Below, one piece after another: positions 7,533 to 14,017 of a stretch of DNA of 18,273 nucleotides (position 1 is the first letter of the stretch; each line of letters begins with the position of its first letter). Under the pieces are notes generated by a model. It had not been told where the DNA came from. It did not search any database and saw only the letters and a list, made by a program, of their open reading frames with translations. The stretch covers positions 1 to 18,273 of the forward strand of contig JAEZGU010000098.1 of the NCBI GenBank assembly GCA_023416855.1, written 5' to 3'. Both the position numbers and the translations under genes were made by a program. The stretch is from Bacillota bacterium (GTDB lineage: Bacteria; Bacillota; Clostridia; Tissierellales; Sedimentibacteraceae).

Positions 7533-9632
7533 ATGGAAGAACGAATTTTCAAATATATGCTTGCCGGTAGAGAACTTACAGTGACAACAGGCAAGATTGC
7601 AGAACTTACCAATGGTAACTGTATCGTTAGATATGGTGATACTGTAATAATGGCAAATGTAACCGCATCTAAAGAACCAAGGCAAGGAATAGATTTTTTC
7701 CCACTAAGTGTAGATTTTGAGGAGAAGCTTTACTCTGTAGGAAAAATTCCCGGTGGATTTATAAAAAGAGAAGGAAAACCGGGTGAAAAAGCAGTATTGA
7801 CATCAAGATTAATTGACAGACCACTTAGACCATTGTTCCCAGATGGATTTAGAAATGACGTATCAGTTATAGTTACAGTACTTTCTGTAGATCAGGATTG
7901 TTCTCCTGAAATAGCAGGAATGATTGGATCATCTATTGCATTGTCTATATCAGATATACCATTTGATGGACCAACCGGAGCAGTAAATATAGGATTGATT
8001 AACGGAGAGTTTGTAGTTAATCCAAACAGCAAGGAAAGAGAAGTAACAGATCTAAATTTAACAGTATCTGGTACTAAAGATGCAATAATGATGGTTGAAG
8101 CCGGCGCAAATGAAATATCTGAAGAAAAAATGCTTGACGCTATATTATTTGCACATGAAGAAATTAAAAAGATTTGTGACTTTATCGAAGATATAAAAGC
8201 TCAAGTTGGAAAAGAAAAAACAGATTTTGTAAGATTTGTTTGCGATGAAGCAATTGAAAAAGAAATCAGAGAATACGCAACACCAATAATCAACGAAGCA
8301 ATTATTGAAGAAGATAAGCTTACAAGACAAGAAAAAATTGATAATTTTAAGAAAACTGCTAAAGAAATTTTCTTAGAAAAATATCCTGAAAATGAATCAG
8401 ATATTGAAGAAGCTCTTTATCATATTATAAAAGAAAAAGTAAGAGAAAACATTCTTGTTAGAGGAATTAGACCTGACAATAGAACTATTGACGAAATAAG
8501 AAAAATTACTTGTGAAGTTGGAATGCTTCCAAGAACTCACGGCTCTGCAATTTTTACAAGAGGTCAAACTCAGGTTCTAACAGTGGCTACACTTGGAGTA
8601 TCAAGTGATGAACAGACATTAGACGGAATATCTGAAGAAACCTCAAAAAGATATATGCATCACTACAATTTCCCTTCTTATTCAGTTGGAGAAACAAGAC
8701 CATCAAGAGGACCGGGAAGAAGAGAAATCGGACACGGAGCATTAGCAGAAAGAGCATTAGAACCGGTTATACCACCAGTAGAAGTATTTCCATATACTAT
8801 AAGATTGGTATCTGAGGTATTAAGCTCTAACGGTTCAACATCTCAGGCTTCAGTATGCGGAAGCACATTATCATTAATGGATGCAGGAGTTCCAATTAAA
8901 GCACCGGTTGCAGGAGTTGCAATGGGTCTAATAAAAGAAGGCAACGATGTAGCCGTACTTACTGACATTCAAGGAATGGAAGACTTCTTAGGAGACATGG
9001 ACTTTAAGGTTGCAGGTACAAAAGATGGTATTACTGCAATTCAAATGGATATGAAAGTTCATGGTATAGATAAAGATATACTTACTAAAGCTTTACAAAA
9101 AGCATTGGTTGGAAGATTGTTTATTTTAAACAAAATGATTGAATGCATTGATAAGCCGAGAGCAGAAGTAAGCAAGTATGCACCGAAAATAATTTCAATG
9201 ACTATTAAACCTGATAAAATCAGAGACGTAATTGGTGCTGGTGGAAAGGTAATCAATAAGATTATTGAAGAAACAGGAGTTAAAATTGATATTGACGATA
9301 ACGGTTCAGTTTTAATTGCTGCTGAAAATGTAGAGAATGCATATAAAGCTAAAAAGATTATTGAAAACATCGTTAAAGAAATTGAAGTAGGAGAAATTAT
9401 TTTAGGTAAAGTTGTTAGATTAGCTGCATTCGGAGCTTTTGTAGAACTTACAGACAATAAAGACGGACTTCTTCATATTTCTCAAATCTCTGATAAGAGA
9501 GTTGCAAAGGTAGAGGATGTTTTAAATGTTGGTGACGAAATACTTGTAAAAGTAATTGAAATTGATCAACAAGGCAAAATCAAACTTTCAAGAAAAGAAG
9601 CATTAAAAGCTACAGAAAATCAAGAAAATTAA
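7533..9632 (+). CDS. pnp: Polyribonucleotide nucleotidyltransferase (PNPase)
   Basis: PNPase degrades RNA phosphorolytically from the 3' end and can add 3' tails. The 699-residue product has the full domain set: RNase PH domain 1 (about 10-145), a helical linker (about 150-300), and RNase PH domain 2 (about 310-550). These are followed by KH (about 552-615, with RDVIGAGGKVINKI) and S1 (about 620-689, GKVVRLAAFGAFVEL). The catalytic box EDFLGDMDFKVAGTKDG holds Asp484, Asp490 and Lys492, equivalent to D486, D492 and K494 of the E. coli enzyme. AGGAGG at 7523-7528 precedes the ATG. It follows rpsO as in most bacteria. Confidence 0.98.
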   Translation: MEERIFKYMLAGRELTVTTGKIAELTNGNCIVRYGDTVIMANVTASKEPRQGIDFFPLSVDFEEKLYSVGKIPGGFIKREGKPGEKAVLTSRLIDRPLRPLFPDGFRNDVSVIVTVLSVDQDCSPEIAGMIGSSIALSISDIPFDGPTGAVNIGLINGEFVVNPNSKEREVTDLNLTVSGTKDAIMMVEAGANEISEEKMLDAILFAHEEIKKICDFIEDIKAQVGKEKTDFVRFVCDEAIEKEIREYATPIINEAIIEEDKLTRQEKIDNFKKTAKEIFLEKYPENESDIEEALYHIIKEKVRENILVRGIRPDNRTIDEIRKITCEVGMLPRTHGSAIFTRGQTQVLTVATLGVSSDEQTLDGISEETSKRYMHHYNFPSYSVGETRPSRGPGRREIGHGALAERALEPVIPPVEVFPYTIRLVSEVLSSNGSTSQASVCGSTLSLMDAGVPIKAPVAGVAMGLIKEGNDVAVLTDIQGMEDFLGDMDFKVAGTKDGITAIQMDMKVHGIDKDILTKALQKALVGRLFILNKMIECIDKPRAEVSKYAPKIISMTIKPDKIRDVIGAGGKVINKIIEETGVKIDIDDNGSVLIAAENVENAYKAKKIIENIVKEIEVGEIILGKVVRLAAFGAFVELTDNKDGLLHISQISDKRVAKVEDVLNVGDEILVKVIEIDQQGKIKLSRKEALKATENQEN

Positions 9633-9646
9633 TAAACATAAGAAAG

Positions 9647-9670
9647 ATAGCAAATATTTGCTATTTTTTT
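9647..9670 (+). terminator. Rho-independent terminator after pnp
   Basis: ATAGCAA (9647-9653) pairs with TTGCTAT (9658-9664) around ATAT and is followed by six further T residues. It lies 14 bases after the pnp stop and closes the rpsO-pnp unit. The immediately following bases begin a repeat element. Confidence 0.85.
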
Positions 9671-9673
9671 ATT

Positions 9674-9710
9674 CCCAATTTTGGGGACGGTTCTTTTTGA
9701 TTGATAACAC
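9674..9710. repeat. GGGGAC-type intergenic repeat, copy A
   Basis: The segment starts with an inverted CCCAA-TTGGG and continues TTGGGGACGGTTCTTTTTGA then TTGATAACAC. Bases 9681-9710 match 11254-11283 at 25 of 30 positions (counted by hand). From memory, GGGGACGGTTCTTTT-like ends occur as dispersed repeats in many Firmicutes genomes, some next to REP-associated tyrosine transposases. No transposase is present here. The element abuts the T-run of the pnp terminator and marks the left edge of the accessory stretch. Confidence 0.6.
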
Positions 9711-9749
9711 ATTTTATAAAAATATCTATTAATCCAACTTCTTCCATAG

Positions 9750-9769
9750 TATAATGATAATCATATTAT
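9750..9769 (+). promoter_or_regulatory. TATAAT -10 overlapping a Fur-box-like sequence upstream of the Nif3-family gene
   Basis: TATAATGATAATCATATTAT contains a perfect TATAAT (9750-9755). Its first 15 bases agree with the left 15 of the classical 19-bp Fur box (GATAATGATAATCATTATC) at all but the first base; the right end diverges. The core ATGATAATCAT is a palindrome centred on A. No good -35 lies 16-18 bases upstream, which would fit an activator-dependent or weak promoter. In AT-rich DNA such a match can be chance. Regulation by a Fur-family repressor is inference. Confidence 0.35.
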
Positions 9770-9799
9770 TTATACTTTATTTATACAGGAGGTTACGTT

Positions 9800-10651
9800 A
9801 TGGATTCAAAGGAATTATTTCAACATTTAGACAGGGATTTTATTTTGCCTGAGTGCAGTGATGATTGGTCTGAAATTAATTTTAATAAGTTTTATACAGA
9901 TAATTTTAAAGAAAAATACATGGGATTAGTTTTGGATAATGCAAAACAAATTGAAAGAGTGTTTACAGCAGTCTTTGCTTCAGAAAGGATAATAAAACAT
10001 CTTATTGATAATGATGTAACAGATTCCTTGCTTTTTACACATCATCCTATGGATTGGGATATAACGAAACGACCTATATTTATAGAAATAAATAAAGAAC
10101 ACTTAGAAGTATTAAAGGATAGAAGAATTTCGCTATATAATCTTCACACTCCACTAGATAGAAATAGCGATTTTTCTACTACCGTTAATTTAGTTAGATC
10201 ATTTGGTGCAAACATACTTGAGGGATTTGGTGAATATAATGGATGTCAAGTAGCTGTTATTGCACAAGTTAAAGAAAAAAATATAGAAGAATTACAACAT
10301 AGCTTTGAAACAGCAGTTGGACACAACGTAAAATTATATCCTTACGGTAAAGGTAATATTGATAATGGGTTAGTTGCTTTTTGTGCAGGTGGAGGAAATG
10401 ATCCAAACTTCTATAGCTTTTTAAATTCAAAAGGAATTAATACACATGTAACAGGAATAACCGCAATAAATAATGACTACCAACCTTCAATTGATGCACA
10501 TAAAAATGCAGAAAATTACAAAATAAATATAATGGGCGGAACACATTATTCAACTGAGAAATTTGCATGCATAAAAATGATAGAATATTTTAATAGACTT
10601 GGCTTGAAATGTGAGTTTGTAGAGGACACACCTTGTTTAGAGGATATGTAG
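9800..10651 (+). CDS. Nif3-like dinuclear metal centre protein (YbgI/YqfO family)
   Basis: The 283-residue product carries the Nif3 metal ligands: LLFTHHPMDWD (His81, His82), YNLHTPLD (His116, Asp120) and GGTHYSTEKFACIKM (His249, Glu253). The family forms ring-shaped hexamers with a two-metal site in the cytoplasm. Database names such as 'GTP cyclohydrolase 1 type 2' rest on limited biochemistry, and I would not assign a reaction. It is longer than E. coli YbgI (247) but lacks the PII-like insert of the about 370-residue YqfO type. AGGAGG at 9787-9792 precedes the ATG by 7 bases. It is a single gene bounded by intergenic DNA, with no trmK-like partner nearby. Confidence 0.88.
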   Translation: MDSKELFQHLDRDFILPECSDDWSEINFNKFYTDNFKEKYMGLVLDNAKQIERVFTAVFASERIIKHLIDNDVTDSLLFTHHPMDWDITKRPIFIEINKEHLEVLKDRRISLYNLHTPLDRNSDFSTTVNLVRSFGANILEGFGEYNGCQVAVIAQVKEKNIEELQHSFETAVGHNVKLYPYGKGNIDNGLVAFCAGGGNDPNFYSFLNSKGINTHVTGITAINNDYQPSIDAHKNAENYKINIMGGTHYSTEKFACIKMIEYFNRLGLKCEFVEDTPCLEDM

Positions 10652-10756
10652 AGTTAGGAAGATAATAAACAGTTTGAATATAAGGTCAAAAATATTTAAT
10701 CGCATATAATATTACTAAATGATTTCATTAGTTTATTAATAGAAAGGATATTGTTT
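10652..10756 (+). promoter_or_regulatory. Intergenic region with -10-like box and inverted repeat
   Basis: TATAAT occurs at 10705-10710 without a convincing -35. The overlapping CATATAATA (10703-10711) also fits the loose CATAnnnTA -10 pattern of late sporulation sigma factors, but no matching -35 is seen. ACTAAATGA (10714-10722) and TCATTAGT (10725-10732) form an inverted repeat with one bulged A, which would lie in the leader. AAAGGA at 10743-10748 is the ribosome binding site of the next gene. No terminator for the Nif3-family gene is visible. Confidence 0.35.
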
Positions 10757-11248
10757 ATGAAAAATATCTATCAACAGCGATTAAGAGATTTATATATGAG
10801 CAAAATTTATGACTTATATTCATTAGGTAATTTGCATTATAGTCAAGAGGAACCGCAATATGGACTGTTAAGATTAAATATTATTGAACAAGGAACTAAC
10901 AAACCAGTACCTAATGCTACCGTAACTCTGTACGTAACAGATGGCGTTGAACGGGATATTCCAATAATGCACTTAATTACAACTTTAAATCCATTCAGAT
11001 TTGAGTTGCCAATGTCTAATGATTTAGGAACTCAAATTGTGGGACCTGAATATGATTTTTCTACTTATAATTTAAGAGTTGATGCATTTGGATATTTTGC
11101 TAACGTTGTATATAACATACGTTTATTTCCCAATGTAACCACTGATTTTGAAATAGCGATGATTCCGATTTCACAAATACAAAGTCCAACTGATATAGAA
11201 GAAAGAACAAATATACCTCCTCATCTTAGAGATGTTGTAATAGAATGA
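10757..11248 (+). CDS. Protein of unknown function with a beta-sandwich (carboxypeptidase-regulatory/transthyretin-like) domain
   Basis: I do not recognise a named family with certainty. The 163-residue product has a polar helical start (MKNIYQQRLRDLYMSKIYDLYSLG), then a domain from about residue 36 (YGLLRLNIIE, PVPNATVTLYV, YNLRVDAFGYFANVVYNIRLFP, TTDFEIAMIPI). Its strand order resembles carboxypeptidase-regulatory-like or Cna-B-type sandwiches. Similar domains occur, as I recall, in clostridial spore-cortex proteins such as the SleC N-terminal region, so a spore or envelope role is possible but unproven. There is no signal peptide or membrane segment. The chosen ATG at 10757 has AAAGGA 8 bases upstream; an in-frame TTG at 10751 is less likely. 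Confidence 0.7.
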   Translation: MKNIYQQRLRDLYMSKIYDLYSLGNLHYSQEEPQYGLLRLNIIEQGTNKPVPNATVTLYVTDGVERDIPIMHLITTLNPFRFELPMSNDLGTQIVGPEYDFSTYNLRVDAFGYFANVVYNIRLFPNVTTDFEIAMIPISQIQSPTDIEERTNIPPHLRDVVIE

Positions 11249-11253
11249 CAAAA

Positions 11254-11283
11254 TTGTTGACGTTTCTTTTCGATTGATAATAC
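11254..11283. repeat. GGGGAC-type intergenic repeat, copy B (degenerate)
   Basis: Bases 11254-11283 align without gaps to 9681-9710 with 5 mismatches in 30. The conserved core is TTCTTTT then GATTGATAA, while the GGGGAC start has become GTTGAC. It begins five bases after the stop of the beta-sandwich gene and is followed by a promoter. The decay of the GGGG block suggests an old, inactive copy. Confidence 0.55.
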
Positions 11284-11286
11284 TAC

Positions 11287-11315
11287 TTGTACACAATTGT
11301 AAATTAATGTAAAAT
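11287..11315 (+). promoter_or_regulatory. Probable sigma-A promoter for the peptide deformylase gene
   Basis: TTGTAC at 11287-11292 and TAAAAT at 11310-11315 are separated by 17 bases. A perfect palindrome ACAATTGT (11293-11300) sits directly behind the -35 and could be an operator. The predicted transcript would start near 11322 and carry the hairpin at 11340-11359 in its leader. Confidence 0.5.
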
Positions 11316-11339
11316 AATATAAGAATATTATATTAAAAC

Positions 11340-11367
11340 TACCCTGCTGTCACAGGGTAATTATTTT
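11340..11367 (+). terminator. Terminator-like hairpin in the leader of the deformylase gene
   Basis: TACCCTG (11340-11346) pairs perfectly with CAGGGTA (11353-11359) around CTGTCA, followed by ATTATTTT. The T-tract is interrupted, so it may be a weak terminator for the upstream gene or a leader hairpin. Only 11 bases separate the end of the stem from the AGGAGG at 11371-11376. Confidence 0.5.
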
Positions 11368-11387
11368 AAAAGGAGGCAATTAAGTAG

Positions 11388-11882
11388 ATGATACGAGAAA
11401 TATTAAAACTTGGAAATCCACAACTATATGAGATATGCGAAGAAATCTCAGAAGCTGATAGTGTTTTATTGCCAAATTGGATAGAAGATTTACATGATAC
11501 TCTAATGGATTATCGTAATAAATATGGTGCAGGACGCGCAATTGCAGCGCCACAAATAGGCATAAAAAAAAGACTGCTGTATATGTTTATAGATAAACCA
11601 TATGTATTTGTAAATCCTGTAATGAGTTTTCCAGATGATGAAAAATATATACTAAAAGATGATTGTATGTCTTTTCCGGGTTTATTAGTAAAGGTTGAGC
11701 GTTATAAACGCTCAGATATTTTTTACCTGGACGAGAAATTTAACCCGCAAAAAATGCATTTGGAGGGAGACCTTTCTGAATTGCTGCAGCATGAGTATGA
11801 TCATTTAGATGGAATTTTAGCTACTATGCGAGCAATTGACGATAAGTCGTTTTATATGGAACACTTGAAGAGAAATTTATGA
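11388..11882 (+). CDS. def: Peptide deformylase family protein (divergent)
   Basis: Peptide deformylase removes the formyl group from nascent N-termini with a metal held by one Cys and two His. The 164-residue product has motif 1 GRAIAAPQIG (49-58), motif 3 QHEYDHLDG with His135, Glu136 and His139, and Cys93 in motif 2. Motif 2 reads DDCMS instead of the usual EGCLS, losing the conserved Gly just before the Cys; the metal ligands and catalytic Glu remain. No fmt or priA is adjacent, so this may be a secondary paralogue. AGGAGG lies 11 bases before the ATG, rather far. The stop overlaps the next start codon (ATGA). Confidence 0.85.
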   Translation: MIREILKLGNPQLYEICEEISEADSVLLPNWIEDLHDTLMDYRNKYGAGRAIAAPQIGIKKRLLYMFIDKPYVFVNPVMSFPDDEKYILKDDCMSFPGLLVKVERYKRSDIFYLDEKFNPQKMHLEGDLSELLQHEYDHLDGILATMRAIDDKSFYMEHLKRNL

Positions 11883-11980
11883 AAAATATACCAAACTTTA
11901 TTACAATGTCAAGAATAGCGGGAACCATATTTTTGTTACTTGTAAAGCCATTTTCATTGTCATTTTTTATTATATATTAA
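11879..11980 (+). pseudogene. 5' remnant of a CDP-alcohol phosphatidyltransferase gene (PgsA/PssA family)
   Basis: ATG at 11879 overlaps the deformylase stop and opens 33 codons: MKNIPNFITMSRIAGTIFLL then LVKPFSLSFFIIY, ending at TAA (11978-11980). N-P-N-x-I-T-x-S-R at the start followed by a hydrophobic helix is the characteristic N-terminus of membrane CDP-alcohol phosphatidyltransferases, which are about 170-230 residues long. The catalytic DGxxAR...G...D segment that should follow within about 15-30 residues is absent in all frames that I read through to 12290. It is therefore a truncated gene, probably inactive, formerly coupled to the deformylase gene. Less likely it is an expressed small membrane protein. 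Confidence 0.7.
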
Positions 11981-12040
11981 GTACTTAGCAAATCACCAAA
12001 AAACAATAAATATTAATTTCCTTGTAATTTATGTAAAAAT

Positions 12041-12067
12041 TTGATAACATAAAATCACCCTTATACT
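12041..12067 (+). promoter_or_regulatory. Possible promoter before the small membrane ORF
   Basis: TTGATA at 12041-12046 and TATACT at 12062-12067 are good hexamers, but the spacer is only 15 bases. The DNA from 11981 to 12095 is otherwise AT-rich, with no gene I can support. Confidence 0.3.
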
Positions 12068-12095
12068 AATACATATAAATATGAGGGGGATTTTT

Positions 12096-12221
12096 ATGAA
12101 ATTTTTTAAAGATATTAACTTTATTAAAAAACTAATAGTAATAATTTTAGTAACAATTATTATTATTTTGCTTTTAACAACTAGATGCAGCATGATGATG
12201 AGATTTATGAAGCTTTGGTAA
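12096..12221 (+). CDS. Small single-pass membrane peptide, 41 residues, unknown function
   Basis: A strong ribosome binding site GAGGGGGA (12083-12090) lies five bases before ATG at 12096. The product has a basic start (MKFFKDINFIKK), a hydrophobic helix of about 15 residues rich in Ile, Val and Leu (13-27), then TTRCSMMMRFMKLW. The Met-rich, positively charged tail suggests a membrane anchor with a short tail. I recognise no family. It could be a real small protein or the residue of a secreted protein truncated by deletion, as happened to the gene just upstream. The stop lies six bases before a repeat element. Confidence 0.45.
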   Translation: MKFFKDINFIKKLIVIILVTIIIILLLTTRCSMMMRFMKLW

Positions 12222-12226
12222 CAAAA

Positions 12227-12275
12227 GGGGATACTAATTGACAGTGATGGGGATAGTATGAATGTCCCCAATTGG
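12227..12275. repeat. GGGGATA/TGTCCCC palindromic element, copy C
   Basis: GGGGATA occurs at 12227-12233 and again at 12249-12255. TGGGGATA (12248-12255) pairs with TGTCCCCA (12263-12270), with one G-T pair, around a seven-base loop. The first GGGGATA could compete for the same partner. On the minus strand the right end reads CCAATTGGGGACA, close to the CCAATTTTGGGGAC of copy A (9675-9688). It ends nine bases before the ribosome binding site of the M16 peptidase and marks the right edge of the accessory stretch. Confidence 0.5.
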
Positions 12276-12292
12276 AAAGATTCGGAGGAAAA

Positions 12293-13573
12293 ATGATAAA
12301 CAAGCACACTTTAGATAACGGACTGAGGATTGTAACGGAAAAAATAGGTTATGTTAAATCTACTTCCATAGGTATATGGGTTAATGTAGGTTCAAACAAC
12401 GAAAATGATGAAACGAACGGCATGTCACATTTTATAGAGCATATGCTGTTTAAAGGAACTAAAAATAGAAAAGCAAATGAAATAGCAGAAGAAATAGATA
12501 ATATAGGCGGTCAAATGAATGCCTTTACAAGCAAAGAATGCACTTGCTTTTATGTAAAGGTATTAGATGAAAATATAGAAGAAGCAGTAGATTTATTATC
12601 TGATATGTTTTTCAATTCACTGTTTAAACCAGAAGAAATAGAAAAAGAGATTTCTGTTGTTATAGAAGAAATAAAAATGTATGAAGATTCTCCAGAAGAT
12701 GTAGTGCATGATAAATTGACAGAAATAATATTTAACGATAGTCCTATGGCATACAATATATTAGGTACTGAGAAAAATTTAAAAACTTTTACTTCAGAAA
12801 AAGTTTTAGCTTATATGAATGAAAAATACTCACCATACAATACAGTTATTGCTGTGGCCGGAAGCTTTGATGAGGATTCATTTGTAAATTTAATTAAAGA
12901 AAAATTCAGTAAATGGGAAAATAAATTTGTTGAGCATATAGACAAGGATAGCACTTATGAACGTAAAGTAGTTGGAGTTAATAAAGATTTAGAACAATTA
13001 CATTTATGTATAGGAAATAAAACAATAGGTAGGCACCACAAAGATTATCATTCTTTACTTGTACTTAACAATATTTTTGGTGGAACAATGTCATCGCGAA
13101 TTTTTCAAGAAGTAAGAGAAAATTTAGGATTAGTTTATTCAATTTATTCATTTGTATCTAATTATTCTAATTCAGGTATTTTTAGTATTTACGCAGGCAT
13201 GTCCTATGATCAAGTAGAAAATGCGTTAAGAACTGTATTAAAAGAAATGGTTGGTATGAAAAATGGTGAAATAACTGAAAAGGAATTTATTAGAGCAAAG
13301 CAGCAAATAAAAGGAAATTATATTTTAGGCTTAGAAAGTACATCAAGCCGTATGTCAGCAATAGGTCGAAGAGAACTTTTATTTAATGAAATATTATATC
13401 CTGAAGAGGTTATCAATAGTATAAATAATGTTAAACTACAGGATGTTATAAGGCTTGCTAATGAGTTGTTTGACATTGATAAATTAACTATTACTTTTAC
13501 AGGAAATTTAAATAAACATAAAGGTATAGATGAAATTATAAATAAAGTACTGGGAGAAAAATATGAAAATTAA
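12293..13573 (+). CDS. mlpA: M16-family zinc peptidase (MlpA/YmxG type)
   Basis: The 426-residue product is a single-chain processing-peptidase-like M16 protein. The inverted zinc motif HFIEH is at 46-50, with His46, Glu49 and His50, and the third ligand falls at Glu126 (EEIKMYEDSPEDVVHDKL), the family's usual distance. The second, inactive half (about 215-426) shows the typical GRHHKDYHSLLVLNNIFGGTMSSRIFQEVREN segment (in pieces) and ends with a short helical tail. Such proteins form dimers that enclose the substrate. ATG at 12293 has GGAGG at 12284-12288; an in-frame TTG at 12272 lies in the repeat. In B. subtilis the gene follows pnpA-ylxY. It overlaps dut by 11 bases. Confidence 0.94.
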   Translation: MINKHTLDNGLRIVTEKIGYVKSTSIGIWVNVGSNNENDETNGMSHFIEHMLFKGTKNRKANEIAEEIDNIGGQMNAFTSKECTCFYVKVLDENIEEAVDLLSDMFFNSLFKPEEIEKEISVVIEEIKMYEDSPEDVVHDKLTEIIFNDSPMAYNILGTEKNLKTFTSEKVLAYMNEKYSPYNTVIAVAGSFDEDSFVNLIKEKFSKWENKFVEHIDKDSTYERKVVGVNKDLEQLHLCIGNKTIGRHHKDYHSLLVLNNIFGGTMSSRIFQEVRENLGLVYSIYSFVSNYSNSGIFSIYAGMSYDQVENALRTVLKEMVGMKNGEITEKEFIRAKQQIKGNYILGLESTSSRMSAIGRRELLFNEILYPEEVINSINNVKLQDVIRLANELFDIDKLTITFTGNLNKHKGIDEIINKVLGEKYEN

Positions 13574-13994
13574 AATTGTTAAAAAAAATCCGTTTAATTT
13601 GCCTGCATTTGAAACAAAAGGCTCTGCAGGAGTTGATTTACAAGCATTTGTAGAAGAACCTATAACGTTAAAGCCTATGGAGAGAATTTTAGTTCCTACA
13701 GGAATTTATATTGAATTACCTGAAGGTTATGAAGCACAAGTAAGAGCAAGAAGCGGTTTAGCAATAAAGCATGGGATTTCACTTGTAAATGGAATTGGCA
13801 CAATAGATTCGGATTATAGAGGCGAAATAAAAGTAATTTTAATTAATTTAGGCGATAGTAATTTTACAATCAATAATGGTGACAGAATTGCTCAAATGGT
13901 TTTCATAAAGCACGAGAGACCTGAATTTGAATTAGTTGAGGAATTAGGTGATACTGTTAGAGGTGCAGGAGGCTTTGGACATACAGGGGTATAA
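13563..13994 (+). CDS. dut: dUTP diphosphatase (dUTPase)
   Basis: This enzyme hydrolyses dUTP to dUMP, keeping uracil out of DNA and feeding thymidylate synthesis. The 143-residue product has all five motifs of the trimeric family in order: SAGVDLQA, RARSGLA, VNGIGTIDSDYRGEI with the catalytic Asp, GDRIAQMV, and the flexible C-terminal RGAGGFGHTG. It is full length. The start lies within the end of the M16 peptidase gene in another frame, implying co-transcription. The GGGAG at 13552-13556 serves as ribosome binding site. Confidence 0.97.
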   Translation: MKIKIVKKNPFNLPAFETKGSAGVDLQAFVEEPITLKPMERILVPTGIYIELPEGYEAQVRARSGLAIKHGISLVNGIGTIDSDYRGEIKVILINLGDSNFTINNGDRIAQMVFIKHERPEFELVEELGDTVRGAGGFGHTGV

Positions 13995-14017
13995 TTAATA
14001 AAAAAGGGGGAAAATAA

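Noticed and set aside
9059..9457. Minus-strand open frame of 132 codons inside pnp
   Set aside because: It is antisense to the KH and S1 domains of PNPase; its low-complexity Ile/Ser/Leu composition is a by-product of the coding strand.
10674..10710. TTGAAT ... TATAAT as a sigma-A promoter before the beta-sandwich gene
   Set aside because: The spacing is 25 bases, too long for sigma-A; only the -10-like box was kept, with low confidence.
12029..12307. Minus-strand open frame of 92 codons over the small membrane ORF
   Set aside because: It has no ribosome binding site and crosses the palindrome; the plus-strand ORF has a much better start signal, although neither is proven.
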